Assembly: GCA_019240215.1 (NCBI GenBank)
Contig: JAFAYQ010000004.1
Location: 47,993-111,992, forward strand
Origin: Actinomycetota bacterium
GTDB lineage: Bacteria; Actinomycetota; Actinomycetes; Streptosporangiales; Streptosporangiaceae
DNA length: 64,000 nucleotides
Direction: 5' to 3'
The notes beneath the pieces are model-generated. The model had not been told where the DNA came from, ran no database searches, and worked only from the letters and a program-made list of their open reading frames with translations. Positions within the stretch are counted from its first letter, which is position 1. Every line of letters begins with the position of its first letter. The position numbers were made by a program, and so were the translations under genes. Of this stretch, positions 43,026 through 51,881 are shown piece by piece.

Positions 43026-43810
43026 CTCAGCGCCGACAGCACCGAGCCGGTCGCGTCCCCGCGCCCCGCCCCGAGATCACGGGAGATGGCCCGGGCCGCC
43101 TCCTGCACCGCCCGGATCAGGTCCGGGCGGGCGGCCGGGGTGAGCAGCCGGTCGGCCGCCCCGACCAGCCCGACCGAGCCGGCCACGACCGCGTCCCGGC
43201 CGAAGATCGGGGCCGCGATGCCGGCGTCACCGACGGTCGCCTCCTGGTCCTCGACCGCGTAGCCGTGCTTGCGGACCTGGGTCAGTGCCCGGCCCAGGGC
43301 GGCCCGGGTCGTCTTGGTCTGCCCGGTCAGCGCGACCAGGTCGGCCGCCAGCGCCCGGCTCTGCTCGGGGGCCGGCAGGTGCGCCACGATCGCGTGCCCG
43401 AGCGCGCACGCGTGCCACGGAATCGTCGCCCCGACCTCGAGGATCTGCACGGTGTCGTCCGGCCGGAACACGTGGTGCAGCACGATCACCCGCTCGCCCG
43501 ACAAGGTCGCCACCCACACGGCCTCCCCGGCCCGCTGGGCCAGCGCCTCCGTCCACCGCAGCGACCGCGCCCGCAGCTCCGAACCGCCCAGGAAGCTGTT
43601 GCCGAGCGATACCACCCCGGGGCCGAGGCTGTACTTGCCGGTGTCCGGGTCCTGGGCCACCAGGTCGTGCTGTTCGAGCGTGCGCAGCAGCCCGTGCACG
43701 GTCGGCTTGGCCAGCCCCAGGCGGGCCGAGATCTCGGTTACCCCCAGGCGGGGCGGACCAGCACCGAGAACGGCCAGGATCCGCGCGGCCCGGTCCACCG
43801 ACTGAATCAT
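43022..43810 (-). CDS. IclR-family regulator of the Dha genes
   Basis: The 262-residue protein has an N-terminal winged helix (SVDRAARILAVLGAGPPRLGVTEISARLGLAKPTVHGLLRTLEQHDLV) and a GAF-like effector domain (GEAVWVATLSGERVIVLHHVF, ATIPWHACALGHAIVAHLP, AAPIFGRDAVVAGSVGLVGA). Its gene separates ptsI from dhaM and is divergent from dhaM over a 41-base gap holding one operator; the second copy precedes dhaK. It therefore probably controls both units and itself, in response to dihydroxyacetone, glycerol or a phosphate ester. Confidence 0.92.
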   Translation of the reverse strand: MIQSVDRAARILAVLGAGPPRLGVTEISARLGLAKPTVHGLLRTLEQHDLVAQDPDTGKYSLGPGVVSLGNSFLGGSELRARSLRWTEALAQRAGEAVWVATLSGERVIVLHHVFRPDDTVQILEVGATIPWHACALGHAIVAHLPAPEQSRALAADLVALTGQTKTTRAALGRALTQVRKHGYAVEDQEATVGDAGIAAPIFGRDAVVAGSVGLVGAADRLLTPAARPDLIRAVQEAARAISRDLGAGRGDATGSVLSALS

Positions 43811-43817
43811 GTAAACC

Positions 43818-43834
43818 TTTCGGCAATGTCGAAC
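43818..43834. promoter_or_regulatory. IclR operator between iclR-type gene and dhaM
   Basis: TTTCGGCAATGTCGAAC matches the dhaK operator at 14 of 17 positions and sits seven bases upstream of the iclR-type start and 17 bases before dhaM, so binding there would block both promoters. Confidence 0.7.
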
Positions 43835-43851
43835 ACCATTCAGGATAGGTC

Positions 43852-44262
43852 ATGAACCCCGACGCCACAGTAGGGATCGTTCTCGTCTCGCACAGCGCCG
43901 CGCTGGCGGCCGGCGCGGCCGATCTGGCCAGCCAGGTGGCCGGCGGGCCCGACGGCGTGGCCGTGATCCCGGCCGGCGGCACCGACGACGGCGGCCTCGG
44001 CACCAGCGCCGCCAAGGTCACCCACGCCGTCAAGCAGGCCGACCGCGGGGCCGGGGTGCTGATCATCCCCGACCTGGGCAGCGCCGTGCTGACCGTCCGC
44101 GCCCTGCTGGCCGACCCCGACGACCTGCCCGGCCCGGTGGTGCTGGCCGACGCGCCGTTCGTCGAGGGCGTGGTGGCGGCGACGGTGATCGCGGCGGCCG
44201 GCGCCGACATCGAGGCCGTGCGGGGCGCGGCGGAGGAGGCCTGGAATGCCCGCAAGCTGTGA
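43852..44262 (+). CDS. dhaM: DhaM, EIIA-type phosphocarrier for dihydroxyacetone kinase
   Basis: The 136-residue single-domain protein has the mannose-EIIA fold: VGIVLVSHSAALAAGAADLA with the phosphorylated His, VAVIPAGGTDDGGLGTS, GVLIIPDLGSAVLT. It relays phosphate from HPr to the ADP bound in DhaL. Unlike E. coli DhaM it has no fused HPr or enzyme I domains; those are separate genes here. ATG at 43852 follows AGGATAGG. It overlaps HPr by 17 bases. Confidence 0.92.
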   Translation: MNPDATVGIVLVSHSAALAAGAADLASQVAGGPDGVAVIPAGGTDDGGLGTSAAKVTHAVKQADRGAGVLIIPDLGSAVLTVRALLADPDDLPGPVVLADAPFVEGVVAATVIAAAGADIEAVRGAAEEAWNARKL

Positions 44263-44518
44263 GCAGGTCATCACGCTGGACGGGGACCTGCACGCCCGGC
44301 CGGCCGGCCAGCTGGCGGTGGCGGCGGCCAAGTTCGCCGCCGACGTGTCGCTGACCGTGGGGGACAAGACCGCCAACGCCAAGAGCGTGCTGGCGGTGAT
44401 GGGCCTCGGCGCCACCACCGGCCAGCAGGTGACCGCGTCGGCCACCGGCTCCGACGCCGAAGAGGCGGTAGCCGCGGTCGTCGCCATCCTCGCCGACGCC
44501 ACCAAGGTCGGCGGCTGA
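44246..44518 (+). CDS. ptsH: HPr phosphocarrier of the Dha system
   Basis: The 90-residue protein has the HPr active site LHARPAGQL (His16) and the second site NAKSVLAVMGLG, including the serine that is regulatory in Firmicutes. It accepts phosphate from enzyme I. It starts at ATG 44246 within the end of dhaM, a 17-base overlap, so the two are made together. Genomic placement suggests it is specialised for DhaM; it could also serve other PTS transporters. Confidence 0.93.
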   Translation: MPASCEQVITLDGDLHARPAGQLAVAAAKFAADVSLTVGDKTANAKSVLAVMGLGATTGQQVTASATGSDAEEAVAAVVAILADATKVGG

Positions 44519-44551
44519 CCGCGGCCGCGGGCCGCCCTCGGTGGTGGCCGG

Positions 44552-45178
44552 CTACGGGTGGCTCGAGCCGCCCGGAAGGTCGCGGCGCATCACGATGGCG
44601 TCGGTGGCGGACGGCTGATAATAGCCCGCCAGCCTCCCCGCCTCGATGAAATCGTTCCGTTCATAAAACGTTCGCGCATGCGCGTTGTCGGCCCGCACGT
44701 ACAAGGTGACCGATTGACATCCGTGCGCCGCGGCGGTGGCGGCGAGCTGGGTGAGCAGCGCCTTCCCGACCCCCTGGCCCTCGTGCTCGGGCCGCACCGC
44801 GATCACCGAGATAGCGCCAATGCCCGCGCCGGTTGAGTTCACGGCCGCATATCCGATGACGGTCTTGTCCGCCTCGGCGACGAAACAGCTGAAGCTGGAC
44901 GGCCGGCCGAAGGCCACCGCACAGGTGAGCCGGGCCAGATTAGCGGCCTCGTTGACCCGGGCCAGCCGGAAAATCCCTGCCAGCCAGGCGGAAAAAGGGG
45001 CACGGCCGCCATCGGTCAACCGGGCCAGCCATCCGCCCGCGCTGTCAGTTGTCCACGGGTCCGTGGGGAAGACCCGCCGGCCAAGGGCCAGCACCGTCCA
45101 CAGGTCACCACTTCGCAGCCCGCGGACCTGCACGTTCGTCGCGGACCCGATGGCACCCCGATCGCCTTCAGTGCGCAC
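44552..45178 (-). CDS. GNAT acetyltransferase (RimI-like)
   Basis: The 208-residue protein has the GNAT core: FVAEADKTVIGYAAVNSTG, then ISVIAVRPEHEGQGVGKALLTQLAATAAAHGCQSVTLYVRADNAHARTFYERNDFIEAGR, containing the acetyl-CoA loop QGVGKA. The pattern resembles RimI-type N-alpha-acetyltransferases, with an unusual extra N-terminal 85 residues. GTG at 45178 is the likely start. Substrate unknown. It converges on ptsH. Confidence 0.88.
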   Translation of the reverse strand: MRTEGDRGAIGSATNVQVRGLRSGDLWTVLALGRRVFPTDPWTTDSAGGWLARLTDGGRAPFSAWLAGIFRLARVNEAANLARLTCAVAFGRPSSFSCFVAEADKTVIGYAAVNSTGAGIGAISVIAVRPEHEGQGVGKALLTQLAATAAAHGCQSVTLYVRADNAHARTFYERNDFIEAGRLAGYYQPSATDAIVMRRDLPGGSSHP

Positions 45179-45526
45179 GGTGTGGGCTCACTGCTGGCGC
45201 GTAAATGTAATAGCGGTGGTCATTTGTCATGACTTCCCGTCCTGACGAATCGCCATTTGCGGCTCCGGTCCGGACGCGCTCATCCCCTTAGGCAGGGAAC
45301 AGTAGCCTTGCCACCTTGGTGACACAAGTCCAAGTTGAGTTTTGGCTGAACGTTACCTGAATGAGATTCTCGCCAATACCGGCATCATGTCGTCAATTGG
45401 AATACTAAGCAAAATAAGTAACAAAGCGCTTAAAGCACGCTCTTCTTCACTTATGACGACGGCCATGGGTCCCGGGTTCAGCTGAGCCCGGGACCCATTC
45501 GCCGGCTGGCGGCAGCCGGTGACCCG
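45179..45526. other. Intergenic region between the GNAT and glutamate decarboxylase genes
   Basis: The region is AT-richer than average around 45340-45450 (for example AATACTAAGCAAAATAAGTAACAAAGCGC). This is the likely promoter of the minus-strand GNAT gene, with the decarboxylase terminator at its far end. No gene is seen. Confidence 0.45.
45465..45498 (-). terminator. Hairpin after the glutamate decarboxylase gene
   Basis: ATGGGTCCCGGG at 45465-45476 pairs perfectly with 45487-45498, and the inner TTC/GAG bases extend the stem. It begins 28 bases beyond the decarboxylase stop. No T-tract follows on the minus strand. Confidence 0.7.
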
Positions 45527-46927
45527 CTACATGTGGTTGAAGCTGCCCGCCTCGTCGTGGGTCAGCGGCACCGTGACCGGGTGCCGATCGAGGTGCGCGA
45601 TCGCGTTCCGGAAGTCGTCCAGCAGCAGCGACGCGATGTCCCGGCTGACCCCCAGCCGGACCAGGATGCGCTGCACCGCGATGCTGGAAGCGGTCCCGGT
45701 CAGCGTGTAGGCGGGCACCTGCCAGCCGCGCGCCCGCAGCCGGTCGGCCAGGTCGAACAGCGTGTACCCGGGGTCCGCGCCTTCCGCGATCCGCCAGGTC
45801 ACGGTGGGGATGCCGGTCTCCGGGTTGCTGTCGCAGAGCAGCTCGAACGGGCCCAGCTTGACGATCTCCTCGGCCAGGTACTGACCCACCTCGTAGGACG
45901 CCAGGTGGATGTTGCGGTAGCCGTCGAAGCCGAGCCGCAGGAAGTTGTAGTACTGGGCGATGACCTGCCCGGCCGGCCGGGAGAAGTTGATCTGGAAGTC
46001 GGGCATGTCGCCGCCCAGGTAGTTCACGTGGAACACCAGGTCCTCGGGCAGCTCGGCAGCGTCGCGGAACAGCACCCAGCCGACTCCCAGCGGGGCCAGC
46101 CCGAACTTGTGGCCCGAGGTGCTGATCGACTTGACCCGCGGCAGCCGGAAGTCGAACCGCAGGTCGGGTGCGCAGAACGGGGCCAGGAAGGCGCCGCTGG
46201 CCCCGTCCACGTGCAGCGGGATGTCCAGCCCGGTCTCCTCCTGCAGTTTGTCGAGGGCGGCCGCCATCTCCGCGACCGGCTCGTACTCGCCGGTGTAGGT
46301 GACGCCCAGGGTCGGCACGACCATGATCGTGTTCTCGTCGACCCGGGCCAGCATGTCGTCGGCGTCCATCATGTAGTGGCCGGGCGCCATCGGGACCTCA
46401 CGCAGCTCGATGTCCCAGTACTTGGCGAACTTGTGCCACACCACCTGGACCGGCCCGCACACCAGGTTCGGCTGGTCAATCGGCTTGCCCGCCGCCCGCC
46501 GCTTCTGCCGCCAGCGCCACTTGGCCGCCAGCCCCGACAGCATGCAGGCCTCCGACGACCCGACCGCCGACGCCCCGACCGTGTTGATCGAGTCAGGCGC
46601 GTGCCACAGGTCGGCCAGCATGTGCACGCAGCGCCGCTCGATCTCGGCCGTCTGCGGGTACTCGTCCTTGTCGACCATGTTCTTGCTGACCGACAGCTCC
46701 ATCAGCGCCATCATCTCGGGCTCGGCCCAGGTCTGGCAGAACGTGGCCAGGTTCTGCCGGGCGTTCCCGTCCAGGATCAGCTCGTCCGAGACGACCTGGA
46801 ACGCCGACTTGGCCGACATCTCCTCGCGCGGGAACTTGTACTTGGGGACCTCCTGGCTCAGCGTGTGGTGCGCGAACACGACTTCTTCGAGCCGGTGCCG
46901 GATGGCATCACGGTCATGCAGAGGCAT
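45527..46927 (-). CDS. gadB: Glutamate decarboxylase
   Basis: The 466-residue PLP enzyme converts glutamate to GABA and consumes a proton. The PLP lysine is in [15 protein letters not shown], and the GadB-type core includes [41 protein letters not shown] and [16 protein letters not shown] at 46927 has GGGAG about ten bases upstream; ATG at 46936 overlaps that site and is less likely. No GABA antiporter is adjacent. Possible roles are acid tolerance or feeding the GABA shunt. Confidence 0.96.
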   Translation of the reverse strand: MPLHDRDAIRHRLEEVVFAHHTLSQEVPKYKFPREEMSAKSAFQVVSDELILDGNARQNLATFCQTWAEPEMMALMELSVSKNMVDKDEYPQTAEIERRCVHMLADLWHAPDSINTVGASAVGSSEACMLSGLAAKWRWRQKRRAAGKPIDQPNLVCGPVQVVWHKFAKYWDIELREVPMAPGHYMMDADDMLARVDENTIMVVPTLGVTYTGEYEPVAEMAAALDKLQEETGLDIPLHVDGASGAFLAPFCAPDLRFDFRLPRVKSISTSGHKFGLAPLGVGWVLFRDAAELPEDLVFHVNYLGGDMPDFQINFSRPAGQVIAQYYNFLRLGFDGYRNIHLASYEVGQYLAEEIVKLGPFELLCDSNPETGIPTVTWRIAEGADPGYTLFDLADRLRARGWQVPAYTLTGTASSIAVQRILVRLGVSRDIASLLLDDFRNAIAHLDRHPVTVPLTHDEAGSFNHM

Positions 46928-47142
46928 GGTCAGCATCTCCCTTGAAAGCGCTGTTCTTCCCGATGCTGATCCCGCCCGGTCAAGCGCCCCTGACCATCAT
47001 GGGTAACCCGGGTGAACCGTAGATGATGCTCAAGCGCGCCTGGCCGCCCCCTCGGCCTCCCGCGTGATCACGGCCTGCGGCATAATGCCCGACGCTGATG
47101 GTTGGTGCGTCGTTATCCAAGAGCCGCAGGTCAGGGGGTGCC

Positions 47143-47745
47143 GTGAAGTTCTTCACCGAGGTGTTCGTCACCCTGCTGGTGATCATCGACCCGGCCGGGA
47201 CGGTGCCGCTGTTCCTGGGGCTGACCCGTGGGCGGTCGGCCCGGACCCGGCACAAGCTGGCCTGGCAGGCGGCGGCGGTCGCGTTCGGCGTGATCGTGGT
47301 GTTCGCCCTGTTCGGGCAGACGATCCTGCACTATCTGGGCGTCGGCCTGCCCGCCCTGGAAGGCGCGGGCGGTCTGCTGCTGCTCCTGGTCGCCCTGGAG
47401 CTGCTGACCGGTAAGTCCAGCGAACCCACCTCGGAGGAACGAGCCCGCACCAACGTGGCCTTCGTGCCCCTGGGTACGCCGCTGCTGGCCGGGCCGGGCG
47501 GCATCGTGGCCACCATGCTTTTCGCGCGGCAGGTGCACAACTTCGGCCACGCGCTGGCGCTGGCCCTGGCCATCGTGGCCGTCTTCGTCGTGATCTGGCT
47601 GGCCATGCGGTTCTCCACCGTGATCCAGCGGGTCCTCACCGACAACGGCGTCGAGCTGCTCACCCGGATCAGCGGCCTGCTGCTGGCCGCGATCTCCGTC
47701 CAGCTGATCGCGACCGCGGTGCTGGCCTTCGCCAAGCAGGCCTGA
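47143..47745 (+). CDS. MarC-family integral membrane protein
   Basis: The 200-residue protein has six hydrophobic helices and the MarC family signatures FFTEVFVTLLVIIDPAGTVPLFLGLT and FVPLGTPLLAGPGGIVATMLFA. Its transport function, if any, is not established. GTG at 47143 with AGGGGG upstream gives the standard N-terminus; a longer GTG/ATG-started frame from 47098 lacks support. Tandem repeats begin just after the stop. Confidence 0.9.
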   Translation: MKFFTEVFVTLLVIIDPAGTVPLFLGLTRGRSARTRHKLAWQAAAVAFGVIVVFALFGQTILHYLGVGLPALEGAGGLLLLLVALELLTGKSSEPTSEERARTNVAFVPLGTPLLAGPGGIVATMLFARQVHNFGHALALALAIVAVFVVIWLAMRFSTVIQRVLTDNGVELLTRISGLLLAAISVQLIATAVLAFAKQA

Positions 47746-47747
47746 CC

Positions 47748-47787
47748 AACCAGGCCAGCCCAACCAGACCAGCCCAGCCAGACCCGC
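47748..47787. repeat. 14-bp tandem repeats just after the MarC-family stop
   Basis: AACCAGGCCAGCCC (47748-47761) is followed by AACCAGACCAGCCC (47762-47775) and a partial AGCCAGACCCGC copy. They begin three bases after the stop codon. Confidence 0.7.
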
Positions 47788-47840
47788 ACTGTCGGTACCG
47801 GCTGATAGCTTGCCAACGGCGCAAAAGCAACGGAGACAGG

Positions 47841-48731
47841 GTGACCAGCAACACGATGGAGCAGCTCAGCTTCGGCGGGATGCCGCAGAAGCTGTACTCG
47901 TGCACGCCGACCCGGCTGACCGCCTGGCTGGACTGCCCGCGCCGCTACCGGATGAGCTACCTGGACCGCCCGCAGCCCGCCAAGGGGCCGGCCTGGGCGC
48001 ACAACAGCGTGGGCGCCAGCGTGCACAACGCGCTGGCCGCCTGGTGGCGGCTGCCGCTGGACCGCCGGACCGTGTCGGTGGCCGGTGACCTGCTCGACAA
48101 CGGGTGGATCAACCAGGGCTTCGCCGACGACGCCCAGTCCGCCCGCCAGCAGGTACGGGCCCGGGCCATGGTCGAGGCCTACACCGCCACCCTGGACCCG
48201 GCCGACGAGCCCCGCGGGGTGGAGCGCACGGTCGCCACCCGCACCGACCGCATCGCGGTGTCCGGCCGCATCGACCGGCTGGACGAGCGTCCCTTCCCCG
48301 ACGATGTCCCCGAGGACGGCACCGAGCTGGTCGTGGTCGACTACAAGACCGGCCGCCACCTGCTCACCACCGACGACGCCCGCAGCTCGCTGGCCCTGGC
48401 CGTCTACGCGGTGGCGGCGGCCAGGTCGCTGCGCCGGACCTGTCACCGGGTCGAGCTGCACCACCTGCCGACCGGCACCGTGCTGGCCTGGGAGCACACC
48501 GACGACACGCTGGCCCGGCACCTGCGACGGGCCGAGGACATCGCCGCCGAGTGCGCTGCCGCCGACGAGGCGTTCAAGGGCGGCCTGCCCGCCGAGCGCT
48601 ACGACGAGGTCTTCCCGCCCCAGACCGGCTTCGGCTGCGGCTGGTGCGACTTCCGCCAGCACTGCCCCGAGGGCCAGGCCGCCTCGTCCTCCCGCAAGCC
48701 CTGGGACGGCCTGCCCGACGAGCAGCCCTGA
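47841..48731 (+). CDS. RecB-like PD-(D/E)XK nuclease with a probable 4Fe-4S cluster
   Basis: The 296-residue protein has the RecB-family nuclease core: Asp of GRIDRLDE and VVVDYKTGRHL with the catalytic Asp and Lys. Four cysteines, one near the N-terminus (WLDCPRRYR) and three near the end (CGWCDFRQHC), match the AddB/Cas4-like iron-sulfur arrangement. The PDDEXK_1 family to which it belongs occurs singly in actinobacteria; no cas genes or helicase partner lie nearby. GTG at 47841 follows GGAGACAGG. A role in DNA repair is likely but untested. Confidence 0.88.
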   Translation: MTSNTMEQLSFGGMPQKLYSCTPTRLTAWLDCPRRYRMSYLDRPQPAKGPAWAHNSVGASVHNALAAWWRLPLDRRTVSVAGDLLDNGWINQGFADDAQSARQQVRARAMVEAYTATLDPADEPRGVERTVATRTDRIAVSGRIDRLDERPFPDDVPEDGTELVVVDYKTGRHLLTTDDARSSLALAVYAVAAARSLRRTCHRVELHHLPTGTVLAWEHTDDTLARHLRRAEDIAAECAAADEAFKGGLPAERYDEVFPPQTGFGCGWCDFRQHCPEGQAASSSRKPWDGLPDEQP

Positions 48732-48737
48732 CCGCGC

Positions 48738-48806
48738 CGCAACGCCCTGCCCACCGCGCCCGCAACGCCCCGCCCACCATGCCCGCAACGCCACGCCCAC
48801 CACGCC
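48738..48806. repeat. Three 23-bp tandem repeats after the RecB-like gene
   Basis: Units of the CGCAACGCCNNGCCCACCNNGCC type lie at 48738-48760, 48761-48783 and 48784-48806, with decaying partial copies to about 48840. They fill the gap between the nuclease stop and the convergent hydrolase gene. Confidence 0.8.
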
Positions 48807-48889
48807 CTGCCCGTAACACCCGCAACACCACGCCCGCGAGTCACACGCGCCCCAGGCGCCTCGGCAGCCGCGCCAGCCCCACCCGCCGG

Positions 48890-49909
48890 CTAGCCCCGGT
48901 AGGCCTCCTGGCCCGCCCGCTGCCGAGCCTGGTCGGGCCCGCCCTCGGCGGTGTGCCAGAAGCGGTTGAGCGCGCTGGCGGTGGTCTCGGGCGCGTCGAC
49001 GGCGGGGGAGTGGGCGGCGGCCGGGATGCAGACCCGCTCGGCCCCCAGCCGGGCCGCCATCTCCTCCTGGGCGGCCGGCGCCCACTTGTCGTCCTCTTCG
49101 CCGTACAGGACCAGGACCGGCGCGTGCAGGTGCCCGGCCAGCTCGGTCGTGCGGTCGGGCGCGTGCAGCAGGTACTGGGCCATGACCTGCAAACCAACCG
49201 GCGAGTTGCCCAGCATCCGCTCGCGCAGGAACGCCACGATGTCGGGCTTGATCCCGCCCGCCGCCGCCTGCGGTTCGAGGGTCGTGTCCCAGACCTGCTC
49301 GATCGTGTGCCGCATGACCTCAGGGCTGCCGCCGTCCAGCAGGCCGAGCAGACCGGTCAGTTCGGCGGCGGCCGGGCCGGTCAGCTGGCCGGGGCCGGAG
49401 CTCATGAACGTGACCGAGCCGACCCGGCCGGCCCCGCCCAGCAGCGCCTCGCGCACCACCAGGCCGCCGAACGAATGCCCGACCAGGTGCACCCGCCCGG
49501 ACCCGCCGTCGGTCCCGGCCGCGCCGTGGTGGCTGGCCCCGGACACGCGGGCCGCGACCGCGTCGACGACCGCGGCCACGTCGGCCCCGAGCTCGCGGAT
49601 CGCGTAGGCGGCCGGGTCATCGGGGCCGGAGGTCTGATACTGCCCGCGCTGGTCGATGGCGAGTACCCGGCGGCCGGCCGCACCGAGCTGGTGCAAGATG
49701 GCCAGGAAGTCCTCTTTGCTCCCGGTGAAACCGGGGACGAGGACCGCGGGCTGCCGCTCGCAGACGCCGGTACCGGGCATCGCCTCGAGGGCCGCGAAGC
49801 TTCCGCGGCTGGTCTCGACGACCGAGCGCCGGACGTTGTCAGGCAGGCTGAGGGACGTGGGTGTGCTCACCGTGGGAACCCTTAAACGAGCCGAGCTGAA
49901 ATTGCCCAT
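48890..49909 (-). CDS. Alpha/beta hydrolase
   Basis: The 339-residue protein has VLVPGFTGSKEDFLAILHQLGAAGRRVLAIDQRGQYQTSGPDD, the nucleophile elbow GHSFGG, an acid in VLVLYGEEDDKWAP and the catalytic His in IPAAAHSPAVDAPE. It is a typical proline-iminopeptidase-like hydrolase without an identified substrate. ATG at 49909 opens the frame but lacks a ribosome site; GTG at 49870 (AAGGG nine bases upstream) may be the true start. It lies downstream of the helicase gene on the same strand. Confidence 0.88.
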   Translation of the reverse strand: MGNFSSARLRVPTVSTPTSLSLPDNVRRSVVETSRGSFAALEAMPGTGVCERQPAVLVPGFTGSKEDFLAILHQLGAAGRRVLAIDQRGQYQTSGPDDPAAYAIRELGADVAAVVDAVAARVSGASHHGAAGTDGGSGRVHLVGHSFGGLVVREALLGGAGRVGSVTFMSSGPGQLTGPAAAELTGLLGLLDGGSPEVMRHTIEQVWDTTLEPQAAAGGIKPDIVAFLRERMLGNSPVGLQVMAQYLLHAPDRTTELAGHLHAPVLVLYGEEDDKWAPAAQEEMAARLGAERVCIPAAAHSPAVDAPETTASALNRFWHTAEGGPDQARQRAGQEAYRG

Positions 49910-50057
49910 GCTGGAACGGACGTGGGGAGGAACGTCACTGATGTCATTGAATCACGTATCGATGACGACCGGATTACGGGCGTGCATCGGCTGGCCAGCC
50001 GGTCCGGTCCGCCGGTAAGACGGAAGTGACCTGCTGGCCAGCTCGCGTGCCGGCCCT

Positions 50058-51881
50058 TTAAGAAGCGGCCGACGACTGACCGTCGTGCGACGCCGCGTGG
50101 TCCTCGTGCGTCGCGGCCGCGTGGCCCTCGTGCGCCGCCGCCGACTGGCCACCGCGCGACCGGCGGCGCCGGGTCCGGCCGCTGCCCGCGGCCCCGCCCT
50201 TACCGGCCTCGGCCGCCTTGGCCGTCGGGCCCTGACCGTCGGCTGCCGCCGGAGCGCTCGCCGCTCCGCTGGCCGCCGTCGCGCCCTCGGCCCCTACTTC
50301 CTGGCCACGCCGGGTGCGCCGCCGCGTCCGCGGCTTGCGCTCGCGGGGGGTGTCGTCGTGCCCGCCCGATCCGGTCGTGTGACCGTCGCCGCCCGGCCCG
50401 CGGTCACGCCGCGACCGGTTCCGTCCCCGGCCGCCGCCACCGCTACCGCCGCGGCCACCGTGCGGGGCGCCCCGGCCACCGGTCTCCCCGATGTCCTCGA
50501 CCGCCTCGGCGTCCAGCCCGGCCCGGCTGCGCAGCGCCCGGGGCAGGGTGCCGGTCACCTCACGGGCGATGCCGAGCTCGGTGTACAGGTGGTCGGAGGT
50601 CGAGTAGGTCTCGGCCGGCTCGGCCTGGCCCAGGTTCAGCGCGGTGTCGATCAGCTTCCAGCGCTGCATGTCGCGCCAGTCCACGAACGTGACCGCGACC
50701 CCGTCCTTGCCCGCCCGGCCGGTCCGGCCGATGCGGTGCAGGTAGGTCTTCTCGTCGTCCGGGCACTCGAAGTTGACCACGTGGGTGACGTCGTCGACGT
50801 CGAGACCACGGGCGGCCACGTCGGTCGCCACCAGCACGTCGACCTTGCCGGCCCGGAACGCCCGCAGCGCCTGCTCGCGCTGGCCCTGGCCGAGGTCACC
50901 GTGCACCGCCGCGACCGCGAACCCGCGGGTCTTGAGCGCGCCCGCGACCTGGTCGGCCGCCCGCTTGGTCTGGGTGAACACCATCGTCAGGCCCCGGCCC
51001 TCGGCCTGCAGCAGCCGGGCCAGGATCTCGATCTTGTCCATCTGGTGGGTGCGGAACACGTGCTGCTGGGTCTGCGGCACCGCGGCCGGCGCGTCTTGGG
51101 TCTCGGCCCGGACGTGGGTCGGCCGCTGCAGGTGACGCCGCGCCAGCGTGACCACCTCGCCCGGCATGGTGGCCGAGAACATCATGGTCTGGCGGCTGTC
51201 CGGGGTGAGCTGGAGGATCCGCTCGACGTCGGGCAGGAAGCCCAGGTCGAGCATCTTGTCCGCCTCGTCCAGCACCAGCATCTGCACGTGCCCCAGCTCC
51301 AGGTGCCGCTGCCCGACCAGGTCGAGCAGGCGGCCGGGGGTGCTGACGACCACGTCGACGCCGGCTCGCAGCGCCTCGATCTGCGGCTCGTAGGCCCGGC
51401 CGCCGTACAGGGTCAGCACCCGGGTGCCGAGGCCGGAACCGGCCATCCGCAGGTCGTCGGCGATCTGAATCGCCAGCTCGCGGGTCGGCGCCACCACCAG
51501 CGCGTGCGGCGACTTGGGGGCGGCGGGCTCGCCGTCGGCCAGCCGCTGCAGCAGCGGGATGCCGAAGCCCAGCGTCTTGCCGGTACCGGTGCGGGCCTGG
51601 CCGATGATGTCGTAACCACCCAGCGCGATCGGCAGCGCCAGCGCCTGGATGGGGAACGTCTTGAAGATGCCTTCGGCCTCGAGGGCCTGGCAGATCGTGT
51701 CGGAGACGCCGAGGTCGCGGAACGGGACCGCGTGCGCGTCGTCCGTACGGTCGTCAGTGGTGGTGATGGTCTGCTCGGCCACCTCGTCGATGGCACTGGG
51801 GCCGCCGGGCGCCTCACTGGGAGCGTCAGAGTCCTCCGCCGCTCGCTGCCCGGCCAATATTTCGCTTGTCAGGGGGTTCAT
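50058..51881 (-). CDS. rhlE: DEAD-box RNA helicase with a long basic/His-rich tail
   Basis: The 607-residue helicase has all core motifs: Q motif (TFPIQALALPIAL), ARTGTGKT, PTRELA, STPGRL, LDEADKM, FSATMP, TDVAARGLD and HRIGRTGRAGK. It should remodel structured RNA during ribosome assembly or decay. Residues 460-607 are a disordered Gly/Arg-rich tail ending in AHEGHAAATHEDHAASHDGQS repeats. ATG at 51881. Together with TetR and DUF3107 it forms the conserved actinobacterial neighbourhood seen near rhlE. A 418-base gap upstream suggests a long leader. Confidence 0.94.
   Translation of the reverse strand: MNPLTSEILAGQRAAEDSDAPSEAPGGPSAIDEVAEQTITTTDDRTDDAHAVPFRDLGVSDTICQALEAEGIFKTFPIQALALPIALGGYDIIGQARTGTGKTLGFGIPLLQRLADGEPAAPKSPHALVVAPTRELAIQIADDLRMAGSGLGTRVLTLYGGRAYEPQIEALRAGVDVVVSTPGRLLDLVGQRHLELGHVQMLVLDEADKMLDLGFLPDVERILQLTPDSRQTMMFSATMPGEVVTLARRHLQRPTHVRAETQDAPAAVPQTQQHVFRTHQMDKIEILARLLQAEGRGLTMVFTQTKRAADQVAGALKTRGFAVAAVHGDLGQGQREQALRAFRAGKVDVLVATDVAARGLDVDDVTHVVNFECPDDEKTYLHRIGRTGRAGKDGVAVTFVDWRDMQRWKLIDTALNLGQAEPAETYSTSDHLYTELGIAREVTGTLPRALRSRAGLDAEAVEDIGETGGRGAPHGGRGGSGGGGRGRNRSRRDRGPGGDGHTTGSGGHDDTPRERKPRTRRRTRRGQEVGAEGATAASGAASAPAAADGQGPTAKAAEAGKGGAAGSGRTRRRRSRGGQSAAAHEGHAAATHEDHAASHDGQSSAAS

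Noticed and set aside
47841..48731. RecB-like gene as part of an undescribed defence island
   Set aside because: Neighbours (MarC protein, hydrolase, helicase, DUF3107, TetR) are ordinary housekeeping genes, with no toxin, methylase or NTPase partners.
48738..48840. Regular repeats considered as a CRISPR array
   Set aside because: The 23-bp units are directly tandem with no spacers and no cas genes nearby; the RecB-like nuclease is a stand-alone family, not Cas4 in a cas operon.
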